The notes under the pieces: generated by a model
The model's input: only the letters and a program-made list of their open reading frames with translations
What the model was told of the DNA's origin: nothing
The model's database searches: none
NCBI GenBank assembly: GCA_002686595.1
Contig: NYXZ01000015.1
Coordinates: 19,587-83,586, forward strand
From: Planctomycetota bacterium
GTDB lineage: Bacteria > Planctomycetota > UBA1135 > GCA-002686595
Direction: 5' to 3'
Length of the DNA: 64,000 nucleotides
Part shown: positions 37,143-46,223 of the stretch, piece by piece
Layout: every line of letters begins with the position of its first letter
Numbering within the stretch: position 1 is the stretch's first letter
Translations under genes and position numbers: made by a program

Positions 37143-40043
37143 TTACCGTGGGCTTGTTTCATTACACAGATTTTTCGATGCCGTGCGGGAACGCTCGGCT
37201 GTCGGGCTGCTCACCGCGGGCCTGAGAGGCGGCAGGAAGAGGGTCAGGGGGCCGTCCCGGTGCGTGCCGGCCCAGGGCAGGCCGCGGCGCTCCAGTTCCG
37301 CCGCCAGGGGCGGGCGGCTGCTCGCGCTGACCCAGACCAGGGCCGGGCGGGTGGCCGCCAAGAGGCGTCCCAGGTAGGGAGTCTCGGAACCGTGGTGCGG
37401 CAGCAACAGAAGATCCAGAGGACCGCCGAGCAATCCAGCGCGCAACTGGGCCGCCAGGCCCTCGCCCTCCGCATCCCCGGTGAGGAGCAGGCGGCGGCCC
37501 TCCCAACTGACCTCCATGGCCCGCGAGCCCTCGTTGCCCGCAAACTCGCCCCCGCGCACCAGCGCCAGGGTCGGGCCATGGGCGCCGGGACGCCGAGCCG
37601 GAAGGAGACGCCGTCCGCTCACGAGATCGATACGTCTGCCCACGGATCCCGGAAGCGTGCCTCGTGGCGGTGGAGCGCCGCCCCAGATACGCGCCGGGAA
37701 GCGGGACACCAGGTGGGGCAGGGCGCCGGCGTGGTCCGCGTCGCCGTGGGTCAGGACCACGTCGAGCTCCGCCACTTCCCAGCGGCGCAGGAGCGGCGCC
37801 ACGGCCTCGCGGGCCACGCCCGGGCGATCGCGGGAGCCGGCGTCCACCAGGCAGGCGGGCTCGCCGGGGGCGCGCAACAGAACGGCCGTGCCGTGCCCCA
37901 CATCCAGGGCGTGCACCTCTAGACCCGCCGGAGCGCGGGCCCAGGGCAGGACGAGGGCGGCCCAGGCCAGGGCCGTTGCCTTGGCCAGGACCAAGCGGCC
38001 GGTGGGGCCCCGTTCCTGCGGCCAGTGTCCCACCCGCCAACGCAGCAGGCAGAAGAGGCCTCCCACCGCGCCCCAGAGCAGGAACGCCGGTCGGGGAGGC
38101 AGGGGCGTGGGCGTCCCCGGTAGGCGGTCCCATAACTCGAGGCTTGTCACGAGCAGGCGAGCGACGGTGGCGAAGGCGCTGGCCATGGGCTCAACCAACC
38201 AGCTTGCATCTCCAGCGAGGAGCAGCAGCCAGCCGCCGGCCAGCAGGAGAGCCACCGGCACCAGGGCCAGGGAGGTGGCCACCGGCCCCACCGGGCTCCA
38301 CTCGCCGAAGGTGGTCCAGGTCCAGGGCAGGGTGGCGCCGATGGCCGCCAGGGAAGCGGCCAGGCTGCCCCGTAGGGCTCGCAGAAAGAGGCCGAGGGGC
38401 ACGCGCCAGAGTGAGCTGCGGCGGTCCGCCAGGGGGCCGATGGGGGCGATGGGTCCGAGGAATGGCAGGCGGCGCGCCAGCAGGCGGTCCAGGGGGCCGG
38501 CGCCGAGGATCAGACCCAGGGTCGCCCCGTAGGAAAGTTTGAGTGAGAGGGAATCCCAGGCCAGGGGGTTGGCGAGGAGTTCAGCGAGCAGGGCCAGGCT
38601 CCACAGGGAGAGGGGATCCGGGCGGCGGCGCAGACCCGGGCCAAGGCTCCGGCCGCCGCGGAGGCCAGCGCCACCGCCGTCAGCGCCACCGCCGAGGCCA
38701 GCGCCACGGCCGAGGCCACCGGCAACGCCAGGCGGCAGGCGCGGGGCCAGGCTTACCAGGGCCAAGACCATTGCCGCCCGCCGCACCGGGGCGGCGCCTC
38801 CCGTGAGGGGGATCAGGGCCAGGATCATGGCCGCACGCAGGAGAGCGGGCAGGTTCGCGGGCAGTTGGCCGAGGATGCCTCGGCCCGTGGCGGTGGAGGG
38901 CTGCCGCGGGCGTCCCCGCCTCCCGCGGCGCAAGAGTCGCAGCGGGAAGGCCATGAACAGCGCCAGGAGTCCGACATGCAGACCGCTGACCGCCAACAGG
39001 TGGCGCGTGCCCGTGCGCGTGAAGAGATCCGCCAGGCCCGTTGGCAGGCGCGAGCGGTCGCCCAGGCAGAGGGCCGCCGCCAAGCCGCGGGCCAAGGGGT
39101 CCGGCAGCCGGTCGAGGCGGGCCAGCAGACGGCGGCGCAACTCGCCCCGTGACCGGCCCCCACCCTCGCTCCCGCCGCGCACGGGCTCGGCTTGCGCCGT
39201 CGCGCTTCCCGCGCCTTCGCCTGGGCCGAGGCGCAGGACTTGAGCAGTGCCGACCCGCAGGGGCCGGTGTGGCGCGGGCAGTTGGTCCTTTCCATTTAAA
39301 CCAGCCGTGAGGTGCGAGCTGGCTGGACGCGTTTCCCGCAGGGGCGGCAGCAGTGCCACCGCTTCGCCGTCGGCCGGTGGCGGGCCGGCGAGCTCCACGA
39401 CTCGCGGGTGCTTCCCCGGCGGCGTCAGCGTGCCGCGGGTCAGAAGCTCTCTGCGCCCGGGGCGGGTGCGCGTTGACACCGTGCGCCAGATTCCTGTCAG
39501 TGGGGCAGCACCTGCCGCGCCGGAGTCCTGCGCTGCAACCGGCGGGCTGCGCCCCGCCAAGGGCGCTGCCAGGCAAGTCAGCGCGGCCAGGCAGAGCCAG
39601 GTGGGGAATGCGTGCCACCAGGCGGGCGGAACGCGGGGCCAGCGTCCCCCGGGGGGCGCCACACGCCGGTCGCCGGCGAGGGCAAACAGGAGCAACCCAC
39701 CGCACCCGGCCAGGGCCGCCCAGGGGCGTGGATCCGACACCAACCGCCCGACGGCAGCCCCGGCTAGGGCCGCCAGGGCTGCGGCCAGGAGCGGTCGCGG
39801 CGGCGCGGGAGGCCCGTCATGGGAGGCGTTGTTTCCGGCGATCCGCGCCGTCTGGTCGGGCCGCTGCCCATCGACGGCGGGAGGGGAAGTGGGCTTGTTT
39901 CCGCCGCGACGCTGGCGGTCCGGGCCCGAAGGGCCGTGGCCCAGCTGACCTGTCGGGCGATCGGCGACGTTGCTGGCACCTGGATAGCCCCCGGCGCCGG
40001 CGGCGGGCATATCCGGCACTCTCTCCGAGGGTGAGACTTCCAC
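37143..40043 (-). CDS. comEC: ComEC/Rec2 DNA internalization protein with C-terminal metallo-beta-lactamase-like domain
   Basis: FTRTGTRHLLAVSGLHVGLLALFMAFPLR; LEVHALDVGHGTAVLLRAPG...VLTHGDADHAGALP; LLLLPHHGSETPYL. Confidence 0.9.
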   Translation of the reverse strand: MEVSPSERVPDMPAAGAGGYPGASNVADRPTGQLGHGPSGPDRQRRGGNKPTSPPAVDGQRPDQTARIAGNNASHDGPPAPPRPLLAAALAALAGAAVGRLVSDPRPWAALAGCGGLLLFALAGDRRVAPPGGRWPRVPPAWWHAFPTWLCLAALTCLAAPLAGRSPPVAAQDSGAAGAAPLTGIWRTVSTRTRPGRRELLTRGTLTPPGKHPRVVELAGPPPADGEAVALLPPLRETRPASSHLTAGLNGKDQLPAPHRPLRVGTAQVLRLGPGEGAGSATAQAEPVRGGSEGGGRSRGELRRRLLARLDRLPDPLARGLAAALCLGDRSRLPTGLADLFTRTGTRHLLAVSGLHVGLLALFMAFPLRLLRRGRRGRPRQPSTATGRGILGQLPANLPALLRAAMILALIPLTGGAAPVRRAAMVLALVSLAPRLPPGVAGGLGRGAGLGGGADGGGAGLRGGRSLGPGLRRRPDPLSLWSLALLAELLANPLAWDSLSLKLSYGATLGLILGAGPLDRLLARRLPFLGPIAPIGPLADRRSSLWRVPLGLFLRALRGSLAASLAAIGATLPWTWTTFGEWSPVGPVATSLALVPVALLLAGGWLLLLAGDASWLVEPMASAFATVARLLVTSLELWDRLPGTPTPLPPRPAFLLWGAVGGLFCLLRWRVGHWPQERGPTGRLVLAKATALAWAALVLPWARAPAGLEVHALDVGHGTAVLLRAPGEPACLVDAGSRDRPGVAREAVAPLLRRWEVAELDVVLTHGDADHAGALPHLVSRFPARIWGGAPPPRGTLPGSVGRRIDLVSGRRLLPARRPGAHGPTLALVRGGEFAGNEGSRAMEVSWEGRRLLLTGDAEGEGLAAQLRAGLLGGPLDLLLLPHHGSETPYLGRLLAATRPALVWVSASSRPPLAAELERRGLPWAGTHRDGPLTLFLPPLRPAVSSPTAERSRTASKNLCNETSPR

Positions 40044-40110
40044 GGAATGGGGACAGGAGCAAGGCCCGTGGAGTTACCATCATTCCGCGAACAACACCCA
40101 GAGAACTGCC

Positions 40111-40650
40111 ATGGACTCACCTGCCACACCGAACCTGACCGGAACCCGCGCCGCGGGCGCGCGCCACGCCCTTTTCCCCGGCACCTTTGACCCGCCCACA
40201 AACGGCCACCTGGATCTGGTGCGCCGAGGCCGGGCCATCTTCGACGAGTTGACGGTGGCGGTGGCGGCGCACCACGACAAGCGGCATCTGTTTTCGCTGG
40301 AGGAACGCCTGGAGCTCTTGACGGAGGCCTTGCGCGAGGCCGAGCTAACCGATGTGCGCGTGAGTTCCCTGGCGGGCCTCACCGTGCGCGGCTGCGCGGA
40401 TCTGGGGGCTTCGGTCATCCTGCGTGGGGTGCGCGGAACGAGCGACCTCGAATACGAGAGCGCCATGTTGCAGACCAACCGCGTGTTGGCGCCGGAGATA
40501 GAAACGGTGCTGCTCGTGCCCGGGCCGGAGGTGGGGCACATCTCAAGTTCACTGGCCCGGCAAGTTGCGGAGCTGGGCGGAGATGTCAGCGCTCTGGTTC
40601 CGCCTGTGGTGGCCCGCGCCCTAGCGGCCCGCCGTGGGGAGGGAGCCTGA
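40111..40650 (+). CDS. coaD: Phosphopantetheine adenylyltransferase
   Basis: ALFPGTFDPPTNGHLDLVRRG, VILRGVRGTSDLEYE, ISSSLARQVAELGGDVS. Confidence 0.93.
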   Translation: MDSPATPNLTGTRAAGARHALFPGTFDPPTNGHLDLVRRGRAIFDELTVAVAAHHDKRHLFSLEERLELLTEALREAELTDVRVSSLAGLTVRGCADLGASVILRGVRGTSDLEYESAMLQTNRVLAPEIETVLLVPGPEVGHISSSLARQVAELGGDVSALVPPVVARALAARRGEGA

Positions 40651-41057
40651 TGAAACCCGCCAGCCAGCACGGCGGACGACGGGCCGTCACCACCGAAAAC
40701 GCCCCGGCGGCCATCGGCCCCTATTCCCAAGCCATCGTCTGTGATGGGCTGGTGCACTGCTCCGGCCAGATCGCCTTGGACGCCGCCAGCGGCGAGCTGA
40801 TCGAGGGCGATGTGTCCGCCCAGACTGAACGGGTGTTGCAGAACCTGGGCGCGGTCCTGGCCGCGGCGGGCAGCGGCCCCGAGGCGGTTTTGAAGTGCAC
40901 TGTGTACCTGACGGACATGGACGATTTCGCCGCGGTGAACGAGATCTACGGGCGCTTTTTCCCCGGCGAGGTGCCGCCGGCGCGGGCCTGTGTCGAGGTC
41001 TCTCGTCTGCCGAAGGGCGTGGCGGTGGAGATCGACTGCATCGCGCGGGTGAACTAG
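40650..41057 (+). CDS. ridA: RidA/YjgF/YER057c family protein
   Basis: APAAIGPYSQAIVCDGLVHCSGQIALD, VLKCTVYLTDMDDFAAVNEIYG, PPARACVEVSRLPKGVAVEIDCIA. Confidence 0.94.
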   Translation: MKPASQHGGRRAVTTENAPAAIGPYSQAIVCDGLVHCSGQIALDAASGELIEGDVSAQTERVLQNLGAVLAAAGSGPEAVLKCTVYLTDMDDFAAVNEIYGRFFPGEVPPARACVEVSRLPKGVAVEIDCIARVN

Positions 41058-41220
41058 GAGCCCGCTGAAAAACTCCCTCTGCGGTTTCGCCATCAACGGC
41101 GATGCTGCGTCAGGCTCGCCGCGCCGTGCTCAGCGGCCCTACAAGGCCGCTTCCGCCGTCTCGCCTTCGCTTTCCTTGCCTCGCCGCCGATGGCTGCTCC
41201 TCGCGACGGGACTTTCCTAG
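41054..41220. repeat. CTAG-bounded palindromic MITE-like element, long copy C
   Basis: CTAGGAGCCCGCTGAAAAACTCCCTCTGCGG...CGACGGGACTTTCCTAG; left CTAG contains the ridA stop. Confidence 0.8.
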
Positions 41221-41420
41221 GCCGGCAAACGGCGGGACGGGAGAGGTCTATGGGGGCTCCCGAGCCGGGGCCTGTTCGCGCTGCATGAGGTGTCCCTAGG
41301 GTGTGCGCCCCCATTGGGTTAAGTGAAAGCGAGTTCCTGTGATGTCTATTGTGGACTCGATTTCTGTGGTCCAGAAGAGGTACGACTGTCCGCGCGTCGC
41401 TCCCCCGTGGAGGGCGGTCT

Positions 41421-43595
41421 ATGGAAGGAACCGAACTGGGGACGACAAGACCGAGGGAGCTGGGGGGAGAGGGAACGGGCCGCGTTTTGGTGCGCTGGGT
41501 CTTTGCGGCGCTGTTGCTGTTGGGCGGAGCCACCGGATGCGGCCGCGGAGGAGACGATGTCCTGGCCGGTGGCGGAGGGGCAAGTGGCGGGGGAGCAAGT
41601 GGCGGAGTCCAGGCCGCGGCTCCCGGGGGCTACACCATGACGGGCAACAGCTTTGAGGAGAGCGGTTGGGAGGGACTGCACTGGGAGGTCGGCGGCGCGG
41701 TAGCTGGATCCCAACCCGGCCTGGAAGTGGAGGCGGTTTACGGCGAGCGCCATGCGGAGCTCGGGGGCACGCTCGGTGCGGAGATCCTGCGCCGCCTGCC
41801 CATCGGGATCGAGGATACCGAACCGCGTATCGGCGATGAGGTGGAGGCCTGTGTCTGGGTGCGCCTCGGTGATGATGTGCCCCTCGGTTCCGTGGCGAAC
41901 CCCGACCTGTTCGTGGAGGTGCAACTCCTGGGCTGGGTGGCGGGCACGGCCCTGGAGACGGCCTGGCCCCTGGCCAGCGCGCGCTGGACTCCAATCGTTG
42001 GAGACGGCGGCTATTGGCGCCTGTTGCACACGACGCCGGTGGGCGTTGGCGTGCTCGACGCGCCGGCCACGCACTTGATCATGCGCGTGAAGAAGACGCT
42101 GCCGGGGACCGTTGACTTGGACTACGCCCAGGCCGGCACCAACGGCAGCGTCAACGGCAACCCCGGGCGGCTGGTGACCGCCACCTATGTGGGTTGGTTT
42201 CGCTCGCCCCACGCCGTCGAGGCCACAGGAAGCGCCGCCACGCCGCGGGAGTTGTGGCGCAACTGGGCCTGGCTCACGCCGCCCTATGGCGAGCCGGACT
42301 ACACGGAGCTCTTCCACAACCCGGACTGTGCTTCGAGCGCGACCTGTCTGCGCAGCAATGGGCGGCGCAACGGCGCCACGAGTGAGGAGTGGGGGCCGGG
42401 CAGCCTGCCCCTCATCGGTGCCTATGACTCTCGGGATCTGGATGTCATTGGCTATCACGTGGACCTGGCCCGGGCCGTGGGCGTGGATGCCCTGGTCTTC
42501 GATTCCCTGGGCCATGCCCTGGCAGAGCAGCAGGCGGCCCAAAGCGGCGAAGCGCCCCTGGAGGAGACTGCGCTGCTGCGCCTCTTCGACGCCGCCGAGA
42601 CCGCCGGCGACACGAAGGTGGCCTTGATGTATGAGCCCAAGGGCCACATGTCGGGTTGGGTCCTCGGCGAGGCTGACTTCGCGGCGCGCAAGGCGGGGAT
42701 TCTGGCGGACCTTTTGTGGTTCGTGGAAACCCTTGGGCGGCGGCGGGCGCTGCTCACCGTGGACGGTGACATAGTGCTGCACATCTTCGATCCCTATGCG
42801 CCCCTAATAGGTGGAGGGGCGGGGGATCCACCGGCTCTCACCGACGGGGATTGGCGCGAGTTGGTGGATGCCGTGGTGGCGGCAACTGGGCGCGGACTGT
42901 TCCTGGTCAGCACCCTTGCACCACCGGACAGTGGCGCGCCCCATGCTGATCTCTTCGGCGGCTTTCTGCGTTGGAAGCTGGTCGAGCCCGCTCTACTGCG
43001 CTACGGAACTTGGCAGGACTTCAAGGACCGCATTCCCTCCTGGCCGCCGCCGGCGGTGACGAACATCGACAGCTTCGCCGCCAGCTCCAACGCCCTGGCC
43101 GTGGATTGGGCGGCCCAGGATCCCGCCAGCCGCCTGGCCGTGTCCGTGGCTTGGCCGGGTTTTGACGACAGCGGCGTCGGGGGCTGGGGGGCACCCAACA
43201 TCAATGGCACCGATGGCCAGCCGATTCGCGTGCGCGTCGTGGATCCCCTCTTCGATCAAAACGGCCAGAGCGTTTTCTTCGAGCGTACCCTGAGCGCCGC
43301 CGCCGCCTCCGGCGCCGCCTGGTTGCACCTCTCCACCTGGAATGACTGGAACGAACAGACCGCCCTGGAACCGACCTGGAACGAGGGCCTGGTACAGGCT
43401 TTCCTGGCCGGGACGGCGCCGGATCCCGCGGATGTGGCGGCTAGCTTGGGGCGCGTCACCCTGGCCCAGGAGCGGGCGGCGGCCTTCAAGGGCCAGCCCG
43501 GTGTGGGGCTCGCCAAGCGCGCCCGCCTGAGCGAGATTGTCGAGGACCGTGTCCTGGCCGCCTGGACAGATGCTGCCGTCGTGCTCTACGACTAG
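41421..43595 (+). CDS. Lipoprotein with GH99/GH71-like (WbsX-type) glycosidase domain
   Basis: Lipobox GATGCG; TATYVGWFRSPHAV, DALVFDSLGH, VALMYEPKGHM, LSTWNDWNEQTALEPTWNEG. Confidence 0.65.
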   Translation: MEGTELGTTRPRELGGEGTGRVLVRWVFAALLLLGGATGCGRGGDDVLAGGGGASGGGASGGVQAAAPGGYTMTGNSFEESGWEGLHWEVGGAVAGSQPGLEVEAVYGERHAELGGTLGAEILRRLPIGIEDTEPRIGDEVEACVWVRLGDDVPLGSVANPDLFVEVQLLGWVAGTALETAWPLASARWTPIVGDGGYWRLLHTTPVGVGVLDAPATHLIMRVKKTLPGTVDLDYAQAGTNGSVNGNPGRLVTATYVGWFRSPHAVEATGSAATPRELWRNWAWLTPPYGEPDYTELFHNPDCASSATCLRSNGRRNGATSEEWGPGSLPLIGAYDSRDLDVIGYHVDLARAVGVDALVFDSLGHALAEQQAAQSGEAPLEETALLRLFDAAETAGDTKVALMYEPKGHMSGWVLGEADFAARKAGILADLLWFVETLGRRRALLTVDGDIVLHIFDPYAPLIGGGAGDPPALTDGDWRELVDAVVAATGRGLFLVSTLAPPDSGAPHADLFGGFLRWKLVEPALLRYGTWQDFKDRIPSWPPPAVTNIDSFAASSNALAVDWAAQDPASRLAVSVAWPGFDDSGVGGWGAPNINGTDGQPIRVRVVDPLFDQNGQSVFFERTLSAAAASGAAWLHLSTWNDWNEQTALEPTWNEGLVQAFLAGTAPDPADVAASLGRVTLAQERAAAFKGQPGVGLAKRARLSEIVEDRVLAAWTDAAVVLYD

Positions 43596-43675
43596 CCAAG
43601 CGTCCTAAAGGGCGGGGCGACTCCCGCTTGGCAATCGGGTAGGATGGGTCGCCGTTTCCGCGGCCCAATCAAACC

Positions 43676-44767
43676 ATGAGCGTATCCTGTGGCATCGTCG
43701 GCCTGGCCAACATTGGCAAGACCACCCTTTTCAACGCCCTGACCTCCCAGGCGGCGGATCAGGGGAACTATCCCTTTAGCACCGTGGAGGCCAACCGGGC
43801 TGTGATCGAGGTGCCGGACGGGCGCCTGGCGACTTTGGCCAAGCTCATTCCCACCAAACGCATCATGCCGGCGGTGGTGCAGGTGCTCGACATCGCGGGC
43901 CTGGCGGCCGGTGCCAGCCAGGGCGAGGGCATGGGCAACAAGTTCCTCTCCAGCATCAAGGAGACCGACGCCATCATGCATGTGGTGCGTTGCTTTGAGA
44001 GTGGAGCTGTTGTGCGCGAAGGTGACCTCGATCCCCTGGGGGACATCGAGACCGTGGAGTTGGAGTTGGCCCTGGCCGACCTGGAAACGGTGACGCGCAA
44101 TCTGGAGCGGGTTTCAAAGAAGGCGCGGGCCGGGGACAAGGAAGCGCTCTTCCAACAGGATGTGTTCAGCCGGGCCAAGGAACTGCTGGAGGAGGGCATC
44201 CAATTGCGCACTCGCGACTGGAAGGACTCAGAGCGAGCTGCCCTGCGGCCCCTTTGTCTGTTGACGGACAAGCCCGTCTTGTTCGTGGCGAACGTGGGAG
44301 ATGATGACTTGGCTGGCAGCGGCGAGCTGGCCCTGGTCGTGGAGCGACACGCGGAGGAGAGCGGCAGCCGCTTCATCGCCCTTTGCGCGGACCTCGAATG
44401 TGAGCTGCGGCGGATGGAAGGGGATGACAGGGAACTCTTCCAGGAGGAGCTCGGCATCACCGAGCTGGGGCTCGATCGTTTGATTCGCTCCGTCTACACG
44501 CTGCTCGGCCTGCAGACCTTCTTCACCGCCGGTGAGAAGGAAATCCGCGCCTGGACCATCCGCGCCGGAGATTCGGCGCCGGTGGCAGCAGGCGTGATCC
44601 ACACTGACTTCGAAAAGAAATTCATCCGTGCCGAGATCTACGGTGTGGCTGAGCTCGTCGAATACGAAACAGAAACCGCCATCAAGGCCGCCGGTCGCAT
44701 GCGCACGGAGGGCCGTGCCTATGCCATGGGCGAAGGTGATGTGGTGCACTTCCTCGTCTCCCCCTGA
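43676..44767 (+). CDS. ychF: Redox-regulated ribosome-associated GTPase YchF (OLA1)
   Basis: CGIVGLANIGKTTLFNALTSQ, NYPFSTVEANRAVIEVPD, VDIAGL (VLDIAGL), LQTFFTAGEKEIRAWTI, IHTDFEKKFIRAEIY. Confidence 0.95.
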   Translation: MSVSCGIVGLANIGKTTLFNALTSQAADQGNYPFSTVEANRAVIEVPDGRLATLAKLIPTKRIMPAVVQVLDIAGLAAGASQGEGMGNKFLSSIKETDAIMHVVRCFESGAVVREGDLDPLGDIETVELELALADLETVTRNLERVSKKARAGDKEALFQQDVFSRAKELLEEGIQLRTRDWKDSERAALRPLCLLTDKPVLFVANVGDDDLAGSGELALVVERHAEESGSRFIALCADLECELRRMEGDDRELFQEELGITELGLDRLIRSVYTLLGLQTFFTAGEKEIRAWTIRAGDSAPVAAGVIHTDFEKKFIRAEIYGVAELVEYETETAIKAAGRMRTEGRAYAMGEGDVVHFLVSP

Positions 44768-44793
44768 CCGACACATAAAGCTACGCCAGCGCC

Positions 44794-45918
44794 ATGGACC
44801 ACATTCCGATCCTGAACCTGAAGCCCCAACTGGCCGCCCTGCGCGGTGAGATCCAGAGCGCCATGGACGAGGTGCTCGATGCCACGGCGTTTATCAATGG
44901 CCCCGCCGTGCGCGCCTTCGAGAGCGCGGCGGCGGAGTACCTCGGTGTGCGCCACGCCGTGGGACTCAACTCCGGCACGGATGCTCTGGTCATCGGCCTG
45001 CGCGCCCTGGGAATCGGTCCCGGGGACGAGGTCATCACCAGTCCCTTTTCATTCTTCGCCACGGCGGAATCGATCAGTGCCGTGGGCGCCACGCCGGTCT
45101 TCGTGGACATCGATGAGGAGTCCTTCAACATCGATGTGTCCCTGATCGAGGCCGCCATCACCGAGCGCACCAAGGCCATCCTGCCCGTGCACCTGTTCGG
45201 GCGTCCGGCCCAGATGGATGCCTTGCTCGCCCTGGCGCGGACCAATGGTTTGACTGTGCTCGAGGATTGCGCCCAGTCCATCGGCGCACGCTATGGGAGT
45301 GGCGCGGATGACGCGCCGCGGCAAACCGGCAGCTTGGGAGACGCCGGCGCCTTCTCGTTTTTCCCCACGAAAAACTTGGGCGCCTATGGCGACGGCGGCC
45401 TGTTTGTCACGGACAGCGATGAGCTGGCCCAAACGGCGCGCAAGCTCAGCAACCACGGCAGCATCGAGCGCTACCGCAATGAGATCCTGGGCTACAACTC
45501 ACGCCTCGACAGCCTGCAGGCGGCGGTGCTGAATGTGAAACTGCCGCACCTCGACACCTGGAACAATGCCCGCCGCGCCGTGGCCGGGCGCTATGGCGAA
45601 TTGCTCGGCGACATCCCCGGTGTGCTCACGCCAGAGATCACGCCGGGTCATGTTTTTCACCAATACACGGTGCGGCTGACCGAGGTCGATCCCGACGGCG
45701 GGCGCGACAGGGTGGTGGAGCGCATGTCGGCCGCCGGTGTTTCGGCCATGGTCTACTATCCCCTGCCCCAGGACGAGCTGCCTGTTTACGCCGGCCGCTT
45801 CCCGGCCTGTCCCGTCAGCCACCGCCTTGGGTCGCAGGTCATCAGCCTGCCCATCTGGCCGGAGCTGGAGGGCGAGACCCAGGCCCGCGTGGCGCAGGCC
45901 CTGGCGCAGGCGCTCTAG
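44794..45918 (+). CDS. DegT/DnrJ/EryC1/StrS family PLP aminotransferase
   Basis: GLNSGTDALVIGLRALGIGPGDEVITSPFSFFATAESI, PVHLFGRPAQMD, EDCAQSIGA, FSFFPTKNLGAYGDGG. Confidence 0.94.
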   Translation: MDHIPILNLKPQLAALRGEIQSAMDEVLDATAFINGPAVRAFESAAAEYLGVRHAVGLNSGTDALVIGLRALGIGPGDEVITSPFSFFATAESISAVGATPVFVDIDEESFNIDVSLIEAAITERTKAILPVHLFGRPAQMDALLALARTNGLTVLEDCAQSIGARYGSGADDAPRQTGSLGDAGAFSFFPTKNLGAYGDGGLFVTDSDELAQTARKLSNHGSIERYRNEILGYNSRLDSLQAAVLNVKLPHLDTWNNARRAVAGRYGELLGDIPGVLTPEITPGHVFHQYTVRLTEVDPDGGRDRVVERMSAAGVSAMVYYPLPQDELPVYAGRFPACPVSHRLGSQVISLPIWPELEGETQARVAQALAQAL

Positions 45919-46030
45919 GAATCCGTCGAAAAGCTCTCTACTACGGCGCAGCCATCAAGCGTCGATGCGGCGTCAGGCTTGCCGCCGCTGGCTGCGCCTA
46001 GCGACGGGACTTTCTCAACGGACTCCTATA
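45915..46030. repeat. CTAG-bounded palindromic MITE-like element, copy D
   Basis: CTAGGAATCCGTCGAAAAGCTCTCTACTACGGCG...CGACGGGACTTTCTCAACGGACTCCTA; left CTAG contains the aminotransferase stop. Confidence 0.8.
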
Positions 46031-46222
46031 CCCAGAATAAGCGCTCAGCTTCGCCAGACCGCCCAGCTTTGTCAGATCGCGCGGGTTACACCGCGTTCGC
46101 GGCAGTTTGAGAACCTCCGCAATGCACACCTGGAAACACCAGGCTCCGCTTGCGGAGAACCTCAAACAACCACGCCCACGGCACTACCGGACGATCTGAC
46201 GAAGCTGAACGCTTATTCTGGG
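46031..46222. repeat. 192-bp imperfect full-length palindrome (element E), different from family A-D
   Basis: Ends CCCAGAATAAGCGCTCAGCTTCG / CGAAGCTGAACGCTTATTCTGGG; inner GTTTGAG..CTCCGCAA / TTGCGGAG..CTCAAAC; apical CCTGGAAACACCAGG. Confidence 0.85.
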
Positions 46223-46223
46223 C

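Noticed and set aside
46031-46222. Element E as an intrinsic bidirectional terminator
   Set aside because: Structure is far longer than a terminator and lacks flanking T-tracts; better described as a palindromic/MITE-like element.
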